This document shows positions 8,138 through 17,036 of a stretch of 64,000 nt of DNA, in pieces. The translations under genes were made by a program, and so were the position numbers. The first letter of the stretch is position 1. Each line of letters opens with the position of its first letter. The notes below the pieces were generated by a model. It did not search any database. It was not told the DNA's origin and saw nothing but the letters and a program-made list of their open reading frames with translations. Source of the DNA: Bacteroidota bacterium (GTDB lineage: Bacteria; Bacteroidota; Bacteroidia; Chitinophagales; BACL12); contig JADKEK010000001.1 in assembly GCA_016718035.1 (NCBI GenBank), forward strand, positions 248,001 through 312,000, written 5' to 3'.

Positions 8138-11026
8138 GTGAAACTTCGTACATCAACCAACGAGCAATTCGAACAACGTCATATTGGCCCAAGACCACAT
8201 GATGTTGCAGCAATGTTAACCAGTATTGGAGCTGAGTCACTCGACTCGCTTATTAACCAAACAGTTCCGGAAAACATCCGCCTGAAGCGCCCGTTGAATA
8301 TCAGTCAGCCCATGACCGAACACAATTACTTCAAACACTTGAAAGCTATTGCCGCAAAAAATAAGGTGTTTAGAACCTACATCGGGTTAGGGTATTATAA
8401 TACCTTGACGCCAAGTGTTATCAAACGCAACATTTTCGAAAATCCGGGTTGGTATACTCAGTATACCCCATATCAGGCAGAAATTGCGCAGGGCAGGTTG
8501 GAAGCTTTATTGAATTTCCAGACCATGATTGCCGATTTAACCGGATTTGATATTGCCAATGCCAGTTTATTAGACGAAGGAACTGCAGCTGCTGAGGCAA
8601 TGATTATGTTTTTCCATTTGCGCAATAAAAAAGAAATAGTTGCCAATAAGTTTTTTGTAAGCGAATTATGTTTCCCGCAAACTATAGATTTATTAATTAG
8701 TAAAGCAGAACCACTTGGTATTGAAGTAGAAGTTGGCAATCATACAACATTTACTTTCAACGGCAATTATTTTGGTGCTTTGTTACAATACCCTGCCGGT
8801 AACGGACAATTATATAACTACCGTTCATTTATTGATGATGCACATCAACATAATGCATTTGTAACTGTTGCTGCTGATATTTTATCCTTGGCAATTTTAC
8901 AATCTCCAGCTGAAATGGGTGCTGATTGTGCCATCGGTAATTCACAACGTTTTGGTGTACCAATGGGTTTTGGTGGTCCGCATGCTGCGTTTTTTGCAAC
9001 TAAAGATGAATTTAAAAGAGATATTCCGGGACGTATTATTGGGGTGAGTGTTGACCGCGATAATAACCCTGCTTTGCGTATGGCATTACAAACCAGAGAG
9101 CAGCATATCAGAAGAGAAAAAGCGACATCCAATATTTGTACTGCTCAGGCATTACTTGCAATTATGGCCGGTATGTATGGTGTTTATCACGGACCGGAAG
9201 GATTAAAACAAATTGCAGAAAAAGTACACGGTTTAACCAGTGTATTAAATGATACCCTGAATAAAATGGGTTTTGTGCAATCGAATACTGCATTTTTTGA
9301 TACGTTGTATATTAAAGCAGGTTCAATGAGTGGTGTAATTCATCAGCATGCTATCAGTAGACATATGAATTTCTTTTATCATATGAATGGTGATATTCAA
9401 ATTACCATTGATGAAAGCACCGAATTAGAAGATATTAAAGAAATAGCAGAAGTATTTGCAGAAGCAAAAGGGTCAAATAACGGACAAAAAATTGAATTAA
9501 GTGCAGTTGAAAATTTGCAAACCAGTATACCTGCAGAATTAATTCGCACCTCTGCATATTTAACACATCCTGTATTTAATACCTATCATTCAGAAAGTGA
9601 AATGATGCGGTATATTAAACGGTTAGAAAATAAAGATTTATCGTTGACAACTTCAATGATTCCATTGGGAAGTTGTACGATGAAATTAAATGCGGCAACT
9701 GAATTAATGCCGGTTTCATGGCCAGAATTTTCTTCCATACATCCATTTGTTCCTGCTGAACAGGTACAAGGATATTTGGAAATGATTAAAACGTTGGAAG
9801 ATGATTTATGTGAAATCACCCGTTTTGATGCGTGCAGTCTGCAACCTAATTCCGGCGCTCAGGGCGAGTATGCGGGATTGATGGTAATTCGCGCCTATCA
9901 CAGACATCATAATGAAGCACATAGAAATAAAGTATTAATTCCTGCAAGCGCTCACGGAACAAATCCAGCAAGTGCGGTTATGGCAGGCATGGATGTTATT
10001 GTTGTAAAAAGTGATGCAGAAGGACATATCGATATTGATGATTTAAAATTAAAAGCTGAAGAACATCAAAACGATTTAGCATGTTTGATGGTAACTTATC
10101 CATCCACACATGGTGTGTTTGAAGAAACCATTATGTTGATATGTAATATCGTTCATCAACATGGCGGATTGGTGTATATGGATGGTGCCAATATGAATGC
10201 ACAGGTAGGATTAACATCTCCGGCAAAAATTGGTGCGGATGTTTGTCACCTCAACTTACATAAAACATTTGCCATACCGCATGGTGGTGGCGGACCGGGA
10301 ATGGGACCAATTTGTGTAAATGAAAAACTTGCTCCGTTTTTACCTGGACATCCATTATTTAAAACAGGTGGTGTAAATGCTATTCGCGCAATTAATGCAG
10401 CACCATTTGGCAGTGCGAGTATATTATTAATAAGTTATGCTTATATTAAAATGTTGGGTGGAGAAGGTTGTACTAATGCAACAAAAATGGCCATCTTAAA
10501 TGCGAATTATTTAAAGAGTAATATTGAAAAACATTACGATATTTTATATGTGAGCAAATCAGGCAGAGTAGCACATGAGTTTATTATTGATTTCAGAAAG
10601 TGGAAACATACCATTGGATTAGAAGTTGAAGATGTTGCAAAACGATTAATGGATTATGGTTTCCACGCACCAACTGTTTCGTTTCCTGTGGCTGGCACTT
10701 TAATGATTGAGCCAACAGAAAGTGAAAGTAAAGAAGAATTAGATAGATTTATTGAAGCTATGGTATCCATTAAAGCGGAAATTACAGCTATAGAAAATGG
10801 TAGTGCAGATAAAGTAGATAATACATTAAAAAATGCACCACATACTATGCGTGATATTTTGTCGGAAAATTGGAACCATGCCTATTCGCGTGAACAGGCC
10901 GTTTATCCAGTTTCATATCTTAAGGATAGAAAATTCTGGCCAAGTGTAGCACGTATTAATAATACACAGGGCGACAGGAATTTGATTTGCACCTGCCCTC
11001 CAATAGAGAGTTATATGGAAGTTTAA
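8138..11026 (+). CDS. gcvP: Glycine dehydrogenase (decarboxylating), P protein of the glycine cleavage system
   Basis: PLP enzyme that decarboxylates glycine and passes the aminomethyl group to lipoyl-GcvH. The frame is open from a GTG at 8063, but no ATG occurs near the conserved N-terminus; the GTG at 8138 gives 962 residues starting 'MKLRTSTNEQFEQRHIGP', close to the E. coli length (957), and lies just behind a promoter-like element. Both halves of the fused P protein are present: an N-terminal half with 'DEGTAAAEAM' and 'GFGGPHAAFFA', and a C-terminal half with 'IPLGSCTMKLNA' and the PLP lysine in 'NLHKTFAIPHGGGGPG' (about K709). gcvH and gcvT are not adjacent. The gene is divergent from the flotillin gene. 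Confidence 0.95.
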   Translation: MKLRTSTNEQFEQRHIGPRPHDVAAMLTSIGAESLDSLINQTVPENIRLKRPLNISQPMTEHNYFKHLKAIAAKNKVFRTYIGLGYYNTLTPSVIKRNIFENPGWYTQYTPYQAEIAQGRLEALLNFQTMIADLTGFDIANASLLDEGTAAAEAMIMFFHLRNKKEIVANKFFVSELCFPQTIDLLISKAEPLGIEVEVGNHTTFTFNGNYFGALLQYPAGNGQLYNYRSFIDDAHQHNAFVTVAADILSLAILQSPAEMGADCAIGNSQRFGVPMGFGGPHAAFFATKDEFKRDIPGRIIGVSVDRDNNPALRMALQTREQHIRREKATSNICTAQALLAIMAGMYGVYHGPEGLKQIAEKVHGLTSVLNDTLNKMGFVQSNTAFFDTLYIKAGSMSGVIHQHAISRHMNFFYHMNGDIQITIDESTELEDIKEIAEVFAEAKGSNNGQKIELSAVENLQTSIPAELIRTSAYLTHPVFNTYHSESEMMRYIKRLENKDLSLTTSMIPLGSCTMKLNAATELMPVSWPEFSSIHPFVPAEQVQGYLEMIKTLEDDLCEITRFDACSLQPNSGAQGEYAGLMVIRAYHRHHNEAHRNKVLIPASAHGTNPASAVMAGMDVIVVKSDAEGHIDIDDLKLKAEEHQNDLACLMVTYPSTHGVFEETIMLICNIVHQHGGLVYMDGANMNAQVGLTSPAKIGADVCHLNLHKTFAIPHGGGGPGMGPICVNEKLAPFLPGHPLFKTGGVNAIRAINAAPFGSASILLISYAYIKMLGGEGCTNATKMAILNANYLKSNIEKHYDILYVSKSGRVAHEFIIDFRKWKHTIGLEVEDVAKRLMDYGFHAPTVSFPVAGTLMIEPTESESKEELDRFIEAMVSIKAEITAIENGSADKVDNTLKNAPHTMRDILSENWNHAYSREQAVYPVSYLKDRKFWPSVARINNTQGDRNLICTCPPIESYMEV

Positions 11027-11105
11027 GTGTAATTATCAGGATATACTCAACCAGCTGAATTGGAATTTTCGAAGGCAATTCTTTACTTTACAGTAAAATT
11101 GTACT

Positions 11106-11738
11106 ATGAAATCACCAATTCAGCTTTTTTTATTGAGTTTATTAATATCTAGTGCTTTGCAAGGTCAGGTTTATGTTGGCGCACAAGCAACGGTGCAAAA
11201 CCAATATGCCTTTCAATCATTTGATGTGGAAAGTGTAGTGCCCGGTGTGGTGGCAAGGGTAGGTTATTTTGATTGGTCAGGATACCTGGAATACCATTTT
11301 GAACTAACACTTCTACAACCCTCTGATGCAGAATATTATGCGTTATCATTGGGGGGAAATGCGTTCACCGACAGTGCATTGGTAAGTGAAAGCGTGTCTT
11401 CTTGGGCAATAGGACTGAATATTACCTATTTATACGGTGCCGATGTTTGGGATAATTTTCGGATAGGGGCAAGATTTGGACTAGATTTCGTTCGCGAAAC
11501 AATAGATCAATCAGCAACGGATGACGGTCAGCTATATGAAATATCAACACCGGTATCCGGGCCAAAAGTTGGTATTGGATTGTCTTCACTGTATTATATC
11601 ACTGAACATTTTTCACTTAACGGCGACTTATTTTACCATGCGTCCAGACAAGGTTTTAATGCAATAAATCCGTTGGACCCCAAGCTACAATTGAATAATA
11701 GCCTCAACCTGAATCTCGGAGCTAGTTTCTACTTTTAA
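11106..11738 (+). CDS. Small outer-membrane beta-barrel-like protein
   Basis: 210 residues with a clear signal peptide (1-20, 'LSLLISSALQGQ'). The rest is an alternation of short amphipathic strands rich in Tyr, Phe and Gly ('YVGAQATVQNQYAFQSFDVESVVPG', 'VARVGYFDWSGYLEYHFEL', 'NLNLGASFYF') and the protein ends in an aromatic residue (F), as outer-membrane barrels of 8-10 strands usually do. I do not recognise the family. It stands alone, 80 bp after gcvP and 70 bp before the SnoaL-like gene, so no functional link can be drawn. Confidence 0.7.
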   Translation: MKSPIQLFLLSLLISSALQGQVYVGAQATVQNQYAFQSFDVESVVPGVVARVGYFDWSGYLEYHFELTLLQPSDAEYYALSLGGNAFTDSALVSESVSSWAIGLNITYLYGADVWDNFRIGARFGLDFVRETIDQSATDDGQLYEISTPVSGPKVGIGLSSLYYITEHFSLNGDLFYHASRQGFNAINPLDPKLQLNNSLNLNLGASFYF

Positions 11739-11765
11739 AACGGCAATTTTTTTCACTTGCTGAAC

Positions 11766-11807
11766 TTTTTATCAATTTATATGTATATACATATAAATTG
11801 ATAAAAA
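11766..11807. promoter_or_regulatory. Perfect 42-bp palindrome abutting a start codon
   Basis: Bases 11766-11786 (beginning TTTTTATCAATTTATATG) are the exact reverse complement of 11787-11807, so the element is perfectly symmetric with centre ATGTATATACAT, and the next base is the A of the ATG at 11808. In RNA it would fold into a 21-bp AU hairpin that buries the whole A-rich leader. It could be an operator for a dimeric repressor, a translational lock, or a terminator-like hairpin for the gene before it. Confidence 0.85.
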
Positions 11808-12161
11808 ATGGAAAACTTAAAACCTTTAGTAGACGACCTGAATGCCCGCATTTTAGCCGGTGATATTTTAGGTGCATTCGAAATGTATTACGCCGATGAT
11901 GTGGTAATGCAGGACAACAATTTCCCGGTAAGAACAGGAAAAGAAGAATGCCGCAAATTTGAACAGGATTTTGTAAGCAAACTTACTGCCTTTCGCGGCG
12001 CACAATTACACAATGTTTTAATTAGTGATGGCATTGTTATCAACGAATGGGAGTTTGATTATACCCATAGTGAATGGGGTGATAGAAAATACAAACAGGT
12101 TTCGGTTCAGCGTTGGAAAGATGGGAAAATTGTGGAAGAAAAATTTTACTACAACAATTAA
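11808..12161 (+). CDS. SnoaL-like / NTF2-fold protein
   Basis: 117 residues, no signal peptide, cytoplasmic. The pattern 'DDLNARILAGDILGAFEMYYADDVVMQDNN' followed by 'GKEECRKFEQDFVSK' and 'VQRWKDGKIVEEKFYYN' is typical of the NTF2/SnoaL fold used by small isomerases, cyclases and stress-associated proteins. The ligand and reaction are unknown. Regulation looks unusual: the start codon directly follows a perfect 42-bp palindrome, with no separate ribosome-binding site. It is monocistronic, with its own terminator 20 bp downstream. Confidence 0.8.
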   Translation: MENLKPLVDDLNARILAGDILGAFEMYYADDVVMQDNNFPVRTGKEECRKFEQDFVSKLTAFRGAQLHNVLISDGIVINEWEFDYTHSEWGDRKYKQVSVQRWKDGKIVEEKFYYNN

Positions 12162-12180
12162 TTTTTAAGGATACAATTCT

Positions 12181-12214
12181 GCCCGTTCTGCTAATTAGCA
12201 AACGGGCTTTTTTT
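12181..12214 (+). terminator. Terminator of the SnoaL-like gene
   Basis: GCCCGTT (12181-12187) pairs with AACGGGC (12201-12207). The inner TGCTAATTAGCA is itself palindromic and a T run follows. Confidence 0.85.
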
Positions 12215-12239
12215 ATGTCAGGAACCGCCTTTTTTTTTG

Positions 12240-12265
12240 TTACTTTGCAGTTCAAAATATTGAAC
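12240..12265 (+). promoter_or_regulatory. -7-like element and inverted repeat before the DHS-like gene
   Basis: TTACTTTG (12240-12247) resembles the Bacteroidota -7 element. It is followed at once by GTTCAA-AATA-TTGAAC (12250-12265), a perfect 6-bp-arm inverted repeat ending one base before the ATG at 12267. Position over the transcription start suits a repressor site. Inference only. Confidence 0.35.
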
Positions 12266-12266
12266 A

Positions 12267-13241
12267 ATGAACAAAGGACCTATTTCGAATTTCATCGAGC
12301 ACCACTACCGCCATTTTAACGCAGCCGCATTAGTTGATGCTGCAAAAGGGTATGAGCAACATTTGCTGGAAGGTGGCAAAATGATGGTAACCCTCGCCGG
12401 CGCTATGAGCACGGGTGAATTGGGAATTTCATTTGCTGAAATGATTCGTCAGGGCAAAGTAGATATAATTAGCTGCACCGGAGCCAACCTTGAAGAGGAT
12501 ATCATGAACCTGGTTGCACACTCTCATTACAAACGCGTTCCTAATTATCGTGACTTAACCCCGCAGCAGGAATGGGAATTACTGGAGCAGGGGTTAAACC
12601 GTGTTACCGATACCTGTATTCCTGAAGAAGAGGCATTTCGTAAAATTCAGGAACATATTGTAAAAATATGGATGGATGCAGAAGCTGCAGGTGAACGTTA
12701 TTTCCCGCATGAGTATATGTATAAATTGTTATTAAGCGGTGTGATGAAGGAAGGATATGAAATTGACCCTAAAAATTCATGGATGATTGCTGCGGCTGAA
12801 AAAAATATCCCAATTGTAGTTCCGGGATGGGAGGACAGCACTATGGGAAATATTTTCGCTTCTTATTGCATAAAAGGTGAATTAAAAGCTTCAACCATGA
12901 AAAGTGGTATTGAATACATGGTGTGGTTAAGCGATTGGTATAGAAATAATTCTGGAGGCAAAGGTGTTGGATTTTTCCAAATTGGCGGCGGTATTGCAGG
13001 TGATTTCCCAATTTGTGTAGTGCCTATGATGTATCAGGACTTAGAATGGCATGATGTTCCATTCTGGAGTTATTTCTGTCAGATATCTGATTCTACAACT
13101 TCTTATGGTAGTTATTCAGGAGCTGTTCCTAACGAAAAAATTACTTGGGGAAAATTAGATATTCATACGCCAAAATTTATTGTAGAAAGTGATGCCACCA
13201 TTGTTGCCCCATTAATTTTTGCCTGGGTGCTCGGTTGGTGA
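12267..13241 (+). CDS. Deoxyhypusine synthase family protein
   Basis: 324 residues of the deoxyhypusine/homospermidine synthase fold: 'MMVTLAGAMSTGELGISFAEMIRQGKVDIISCTGANLEEDI' (NAD-binding start), 'MIAAAEKNIPIVVPGWEDSTMGN', and the lysine that carries the aminobutyl intermediate in the eukaryotic enzyme is kept as K296 in 'ITWGKLD' (human DHS has VSWGKI). In eukaryotes this enzyme transfers the aminobutyl group of spermidine to eIF5A. Bacteria lack eIF5A hypusination, so the substrate here is more likely a polyamine (homospermidine-type chemistry), but that is inference. No polyamine gene is adjacent; a CoA-transferase follows 105 bp later behind its own promoter. Confidence 0.88.
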   Translation: MNKGPISNFIEHHYRHFNAAALVDAAKGYEQHLLEGGKMMVTLAGAMSTGELGISFAEMIRQGKVDIISCTGANLEEDIMNLVAHSHYKRVPNYRDLTPQQEWELLEQGLNRVTDTCIPEEEAFRKIQEHIVKIWMDAEAAGERYFPHEYMYKLLLSGVMKEGYEIDPKNSWMIAAAEKNIPIVVPGWEDSTMGNIFASYCIKGELKASTMKSGIEYMVWLSDWYRNNSGGKGVGFFQIGGGIAGDFPICVVPMMYQDLEWHDVPFWSYFCQISDSTTSYGSYSGAVPNEKITWGKLDIHTPKFIVESDATIVAPLIFAWVLGW

Positions 13242-13273
13242 TTTTTATCAACTTTCTTATTAGATTACCTATC

Positions 13274-13281
13274 TAATTTTG
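13274..13281 (+). promoter_or_regulatory. -7 promoter element for the CoA-transferase gene
   Basis: TAATTTTG matches the TAnnTTTG consensus perfectly, 65 bp before the ATG at 13346. The -33 region is poor (CTTT at 13252, spacing 18). Confidence 0.4.
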
Positions 13282-13345
13282 CGGTATTAATTAAAATCAA
13301 TTGGCAATGTTAACTATTGTCGATTGTCATCAATAATTTATATTT

Positions 13346-14635
13346 ATGTATACTACACCGCATTATATTTCAGCCGATGAAGCACTTAGTTGTATTAAAT
13401 CAGGCGACAGGGTTTTTTTGCATGGAAGTGCATGCACACCCACTCATTTATTAAAACATCTTGCACAACGCAGCAATACTTTAACCGATGTTGAATTGGT
13501 ATTTATCAGCGTATATGGCGATATGTACGTAGACCAACCGGAATACCGCGACAGTTTTCGCATGAATTCGATGTTTGTGTCTAACAGTATTCGTTCAGAT
13601 GTAAATAACGGATTTGCAGATTACATACCGGTTTTTTTAAGTGAAATCCCCGAATTATTTAAACGAGGAATTTTAACGTTAGATGTAGCGATGGTGCACG
13701 TTTCACCTCCGGATAAACATGGTTATTGTTCTTTAGGTGTTTCGGTTGATATTGCACGGACTGCTGTAAATACGGCTAAATATGTAATTGCACAAGTTAA
13801 CCCACAAGTGCCTAGAACACATGGCGACAGTCTCATCCACTCATCGCGTTTTCATTCTATGGTTTATGTTGATGAGCCATTACACGAAGCATCATTTGGT
13901 GAAAGAGTTGGAGAGGCAGAATTGCAGATTGCACAACATATTGCCGGATTAATTGAAGACAGAAGTACTTTACAAATGGGTATTGGTGCCATTCCTGATG
14001 CGGTTTTAAAAGCACTTACCAATCACAAAGATTTAGGCGTGCACACTGAAATGTTTTCTGATGGTTTGATTCCGCTTTTTGATGCTGATATTGTCAATAA
14101 TAAATACAAAAAAATTCACCCGAATACTACAGTATCAGGTTTTGCTTTGGGTTCGAAAAAATTATATGATTATGTAGATGATAATCCGGCTTTCGAATTT
14201 TTGGACATTGATTATGTAAATGAACCTTCCATCATCAAACAAAACGATAAAGTAGTTGCTATCAACAGCGCTATTGAAGTAGATATTACCGGTCAGGTTT
14301 GTGCGGATAGTATAGGCACTATTCAATACTCAGGTGTTGGCGGACAAATGGATTTTATGCGTGGAGCGGCATTAAGTGAAGGCGGTAAACCAATTATTGC
14401 ATTGTCGTCACGGACAGCAAAAGGTATTTCACGAATAGTTCCCGTTTTAAAACCGGGAGCAGGTGTTGTTACCACAAGAGCCCATGTGCATTATTTAGTA
14501 ACTGAATATGGTGTAGCTTATTTGTTTGGAAAAAATTTGCGTCAGCGTGCAAAAGCATTAATTGAAATTGCCCATCCCGACGACCGTGCTATGTTGCATC
14601 AATCTTGTTACGAAAGATTTAAAGTTTTTGTTTAA
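13346..14635 (+). CDS. Acetyl-CoA hydrolase/transferase family protein (4-hydroxybutyrate CoA-transferase-like)
   Basis: 429 residues of the family I CoA-transferase/acetyl-CoA hydrolase group. The N-terminal domain begins 'HYISADEALSCIKSGDRVFLHGSACTPTHLL'. The C-terminal domain contains 'LQMGIGAIPDAVLKAL', 'GVHTEMFSDGLIPLF', the probable catalytic glutamate in 'HTEMFSDG', and 'GVGGQMDFMRGAALSEGGKPIIAL', and ends with 'VTEYGVAYLFGKNLRQRAKALIEIAHPD'. These enzymes move CoA between acetyl-CoA and short-chain acids such as 4-hydroxybutyrate or acetate in the cytoplasm. The exact acid cannot be told from sequence. Monocistronic, with a promoter-like element upstream and a strong terminator downstream. 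Confidence 0.9.
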   Translation: MYTTPHYISADEALSCIKSGDRVFLHGSACTPTHLLKHLAQRSNTLTDVELVFISVYGDMYVDQPEYRDSFRMNSMFVSNSIRSDVNNGFADYIPVFLSEIPELFKRGILTLDVAMVHVSPPDKHGYCSLGVSVDIARTAVNTAKYVIAQVNPQVPRTHGDSLIHSSRFHSMVYVDEPLHEASFGERVGEAELQIAQHIAGLIEDRSTLQMGIGAIPDAVLKALTNHKDLGVHTEMFSDGLIPLFDADIVNNKYKKIHPNTTVSGFALGSKKLYDYVDDNPAFEFLDIDYVNEPSIIKQNDKVVAINSAIEVDITGQVCADSIGTIQYSGVGGQMDFMRGAALSEGGKPIIALSSRTAKGISRIVPVLKPGAGVVTTRAHVHYLVTEYGVAYLFGKNLRQRAKALIEIAHPDDRAMLHQSCYERFKVFV

Positions 14636-14701
14636 TCCAAATAATAGTAGATTTCGCAACAGGATAAATCATTATTTTAATCAATATTTTTTTAATTATA
14701 G

Positions 14702-14742
14702 CAGCGCCACTTAAGTAATCAATTAAGTGGCGCTGTTTGTTT
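14702..14742 (+). terminator. Terminator of the CoA-transferase gene
   Basis: A perfect 12-bp stem CAGCGCCACTTA (14702-14713) / TAAGTGGCGCTG (14724-14735) with a 10-nt loop, followed by TTTGTTT. Confidence 0.88.
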
Positions 14743-14765
14743 CGGGACATTATTCGCACGATAAC

Positions 14766-14800
14766 AAAAAAAATAGGCCATCATGATGTGACAGCCTATT
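14766..14800 (-). terminator. Terminator of the DUF3078 gene
   Basis: AATAGGC (14772-14778) / GCCTATT (14794-14800). On the minus strand the hairpin is followed by a run of eight T. Confidence 0.8.
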
Positions 14801-14823
14801 ATAAAAGAATAAGGGTTAATCTA

Positions 14824-15753
14824 TTATTGGAACGAATAACTCAATCCGATACCAAACACTTCTTTAAATTGTGTTTTAGGACCGGTGCCAATTTGCACAT
14901 CATCATCGTTATAAGTTGCTATTGCGATATCGTGATCGTATAATACCTGGAGGAAAATGGTAGTTGCAAAATATTTGCTGATTTTAATATTCAGGTTATT
15001 TTGAAAATCAACGTCAATATTTCCTCTGTGTTCGGTAATAGGATCGGTGTAGTTATTGAATAAAGTTAATTTAGAAGATAAGCTTGTGTTTTTTCCAAGC
15101 GGTGTATTTAAAGCAGCCACCATGGAAGCTCCGAATTCTGCGCGTAAATTTTCGGCAGCGTCAACACCATAACGGTTTTTGTTATTTACAGTGTCGGTTA
15201 CAGTTGATGCAATAACATCATCCATAACAAACGTAAATTTACCTGTAGCAGGAGAGAGGAACAGTGAAAATTTTTCACTTGGTTTCCAGTCCAAACCAAC
15301 TGCAGCAGTAAGATATCCCGGACTTAACAATTTTGAAATTGGCATCACAGCTTCCGGGTCGGTTAAATAATCGAAACCATCAGCAAATTGTGTAAGGAAG
15401 TTGAGCATTCCTGAATAATAAAAGTCGTCAGCAAATGCATAGCGACCATATTTACTGTTTAATTCGATACGGTCTTCATTTTTTCTGATATCAGAATAAT
15501 TGTTTGCCGTAATTAAACCGTAGTTCATATTAAGGGTATTGTCCCATGTGGTTTTCCCTAATTTGTAATTCGCATAAAAATTAGTGAGGATAGTTGATGA
15601 CAAGTTACTTTCACCACCCGCAGCCCAATTGGTAAGTGAAGTTTGGTTGAAATTTAAAATTGCACCACCACCTTTTTTCCATGTGGTATCAGATTGGCCA
15701 AATGATAACGTAACAATGCTCATCAGCACAGCAAGCGTAAATAAATTTTTCAT
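14824..15753 (-). CDS. DUF3078 outer-membrane protein
   Basis: 309 residues from the ATG at 15753, chosen because the signal peptide 'MKNLFTLAVLMSIVTLSFGQ' starts there; the frame is open 17 codons further up but that part is not signal-like. The mature N-terminus 'WKKGGGAILNFNQTSLTNWAAGGESNLS' is the DUF3078 signature, followed by alternating beta strands ('LRAEFGASMVAALNTPLGKNTSLSSKLTLFNNY') and an aromatic C-terminus ('GIGLSYSFQ'). DUF3078 proteins are predicted outer-membrane barrels restricted to Bacteroidota; function unknown. A small inverted repeat CGATTGT-CA-ACAATCG lies upstream at 15783-15798. Confidence 0.88.
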   Translation of the reverse strand: MKNLFTLAVLMSIVTLSFGQSDTTWKKGGGAILNFNQTSLTNWAAGGESNLSSTILTNFYANYKLGKTTWDNTLNMNYGLITANNYSDIRKNEDRIELNSKYGRYAFADDFYYSGMLNFLTQFADGFDYLTDPEAVMPISKLLSPGYLTAAVGLDWKPSEKFSLFLSPATGKFTFVMDDVIASTVTDTVNNKNRYGVDAAENLRAEFGASMVAALNTPLGKNTSLSSKLTLFNNYTDPITEHRGNIDVDFQNNLNIKISKYFATTIFLQVLYDHDIAIATYNDDDVQIGTGPKTQFKEVFGIGLSYSFQ

Positions 15754-15803
15754 AAATATGTTTGTAAGTTTGATTTTCTCCCCGATTGTCAACAATCGAG
15801 CCA

Positions 15804-15844
15804 AATAAAAACACCAATGCCTTCATTGTGAGGAAGGCATTGGT
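15804..15844 (-). terminator. Terminator of mscL
   Basis: A perfect 12-bp stem ACCAATGCCTTC (15813-15824) / GAAGGCATTGGT (15833-15844), followed on the minus strand by GTTTTTATTT. It is 8 bp behind the mscL stop. Confidence 0.88.
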
Positions 15845-15851
15845 TGAACTA

Positions 15852-16265
15852 TTATTTTTTCAGTAAATCGCGGATTTCTGCGAGTAATACTTCCTGAGCA
15901 GAAGGTGCAGGTGGAGCTGCAGGCGCTTCGGCCTCTTTTTTCTTCATTGAATTGATAGCTTTGATTACTATGAACATTACAAATGCTACAATGATGAAAT
16001 AAATTGCAGCGGAAATAAATGTGCCATACATAATTGCTATTTCCGGTTTGGTTGCTACTCCGGCTGCATCCATTTCAGCTTTGCGTAATACAACTTTCCA
16101 TGCGGAAAAGTCTTTGCCGGCAATTAAACTTACCAAAGGCATAACAATGCCATTAATAAACGAGGTGGTAACAGCTGTAAAGGCAGCTCCCATAACAAAA
16201 CCGACTGCTAAATCAATTAAATTGCCCTTCATGGCAAAATCTTTGAATTCTTTTAACATTCCCAT
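15852..16265 (-). CDS. mscL: Large-conductance mechanosensitive channel
   Basis: 137 residues, the usual MscL length. N-terminal 'MLKEFKDFAMKGNLIDLAVGFVMGAAFTAVTTSFINGIVMPL' is the conserved first amphipathic helix and pore-lining TM1. A periplasmic loop (about 50-75) is followed by TM2 ('SAAIYFIIVAFVMFIVIKAINSM') and a short cytoplasmic helix with an Ala/Pro-rich linker ('KKKEAEAPAAPPAPSAQEVLLAEIRDLLKK'). The homopentamer in the inner membrane opens under tension and releases solutes during osmotic down-shock. Monocistronic. Confidence 0.96.
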   Translation of the reverse strand: MGMLKEFKDFAMKGNLIDLAVGFVMGAAFTAVTTSFINGIVMPLVSLIAGKDFSAWKVVLRKAEMDAAGVATKPEIAIMYGTFISAAIYFIIVAFVMFIVIKAINSMKKKEAEAPAAPPAPSAQEVLLAEIRDLLKK

Positions 16266-16361
16266 AATACTGATTTTTTAGGTTAACAAATATTGGTTTA
16301 TTCTGTCACAATAGTAACAAAATTTTGCAAAACAGATGTAAATAGGTGTGTGGGTAAAGGG

Positions 16362-16838
16362 CTACACTCTGGCGTGTACGGCGTTCTTCTCGCGTACCAT
16401 CTCAATATGCTCAATTCCATCAAGTAAGTAAACCTCACTTTTAGGCTCAAAAGCATATCCAGAATAGAATTTCTCTAAATAATACTGGGCTTCAATTTTA
16501 ATAGATACAGGACCGTATTTATCTTCAATAAAATTGATTGCTTTATCCATGACCAATTTGCCATAGCCGTGATTGCGGTGCTCAGGGTGAGTTGCAACCC
16601 TTCCGATGGAAACTTCGCTAAAGCCTGTTTCCGGTTGAACTATGCGACAATAGGCAATTACTTTTCCTGCATCATCCACCCCAAAAATGTGGTCACAAAA
16701 TTGGTCTTTTCCATCAACATCAAGATAAACACAGTTTTGTTCCAACGCAAACACTTCCTGCCTTAAACGCAAAATGCCATACAATTCGAAAACATTTAAC
16801 TGATGAAAACTCTTGATTTTCCAAAATAAATTCTCCAT
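16362..16838 (-). CDS. GNAT family N-acetyltransferase, ElaA-like
   Basis: 158-residue cytoplasmic acetyltransferase. The acetyl-CoA pyrophosphate-binding motif is 'IGRVATHPEHRNHGYGKLVMDKAINF' (R-x-x-G-x-G/A pattern). The N-terminal 'FHQLNVFELYGILRLRQEVFALEQNCVYLDVDGKD' resembles the ElaA subgroup. Substrate unknown. The gene is alone between mscL and the ABC transporter operon. Confidence 0.88.
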   Translation of the reverse strand: MENLFWKIKSFHQLNVFELYGILRLRQEVFALEQNCVYLDVDGKDQFCDHIFGVDDAGKVIAYCRIVQPETGFSEVSIGRVATHPEHRNHGYGKLVMDKAINFIEDKYGPVSIKIEAQYYLEKFYSGYAFEPKSEVYLLDGIEHIEMVREKNAVHARV

Positions 16839-16972
16839 GGATCTAAATTCTAACGAAAATTATAAAAACGATTTAAAATTAACAATGCTAACGGTGTGTG
16901 GGCTTGCTAATTGTCAACATTCAGTTAACAAAATTTGGGATTGCAATGTTCAGGTACAAAACGCAATTGTCG

Positions 16973-17009
16973 AAAAAAAAATAACCCGGTAATGGTGGAT
17001 TACCGGGTT
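16973..17009 (-). terminator. Terminator of the ABC transporter operon
   Basis: A perfect 11-bp stem AACCCGGTAAT (16983-16993) / ATTACCGGGTT (16999-17009), loop GGTGG. On the minus strand it is followed by ATTTTTTTT. Confidence 0.9.
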
Positions 17010-17036
17010 AAGTGTTCAATTTAAAGGAATTTATTT

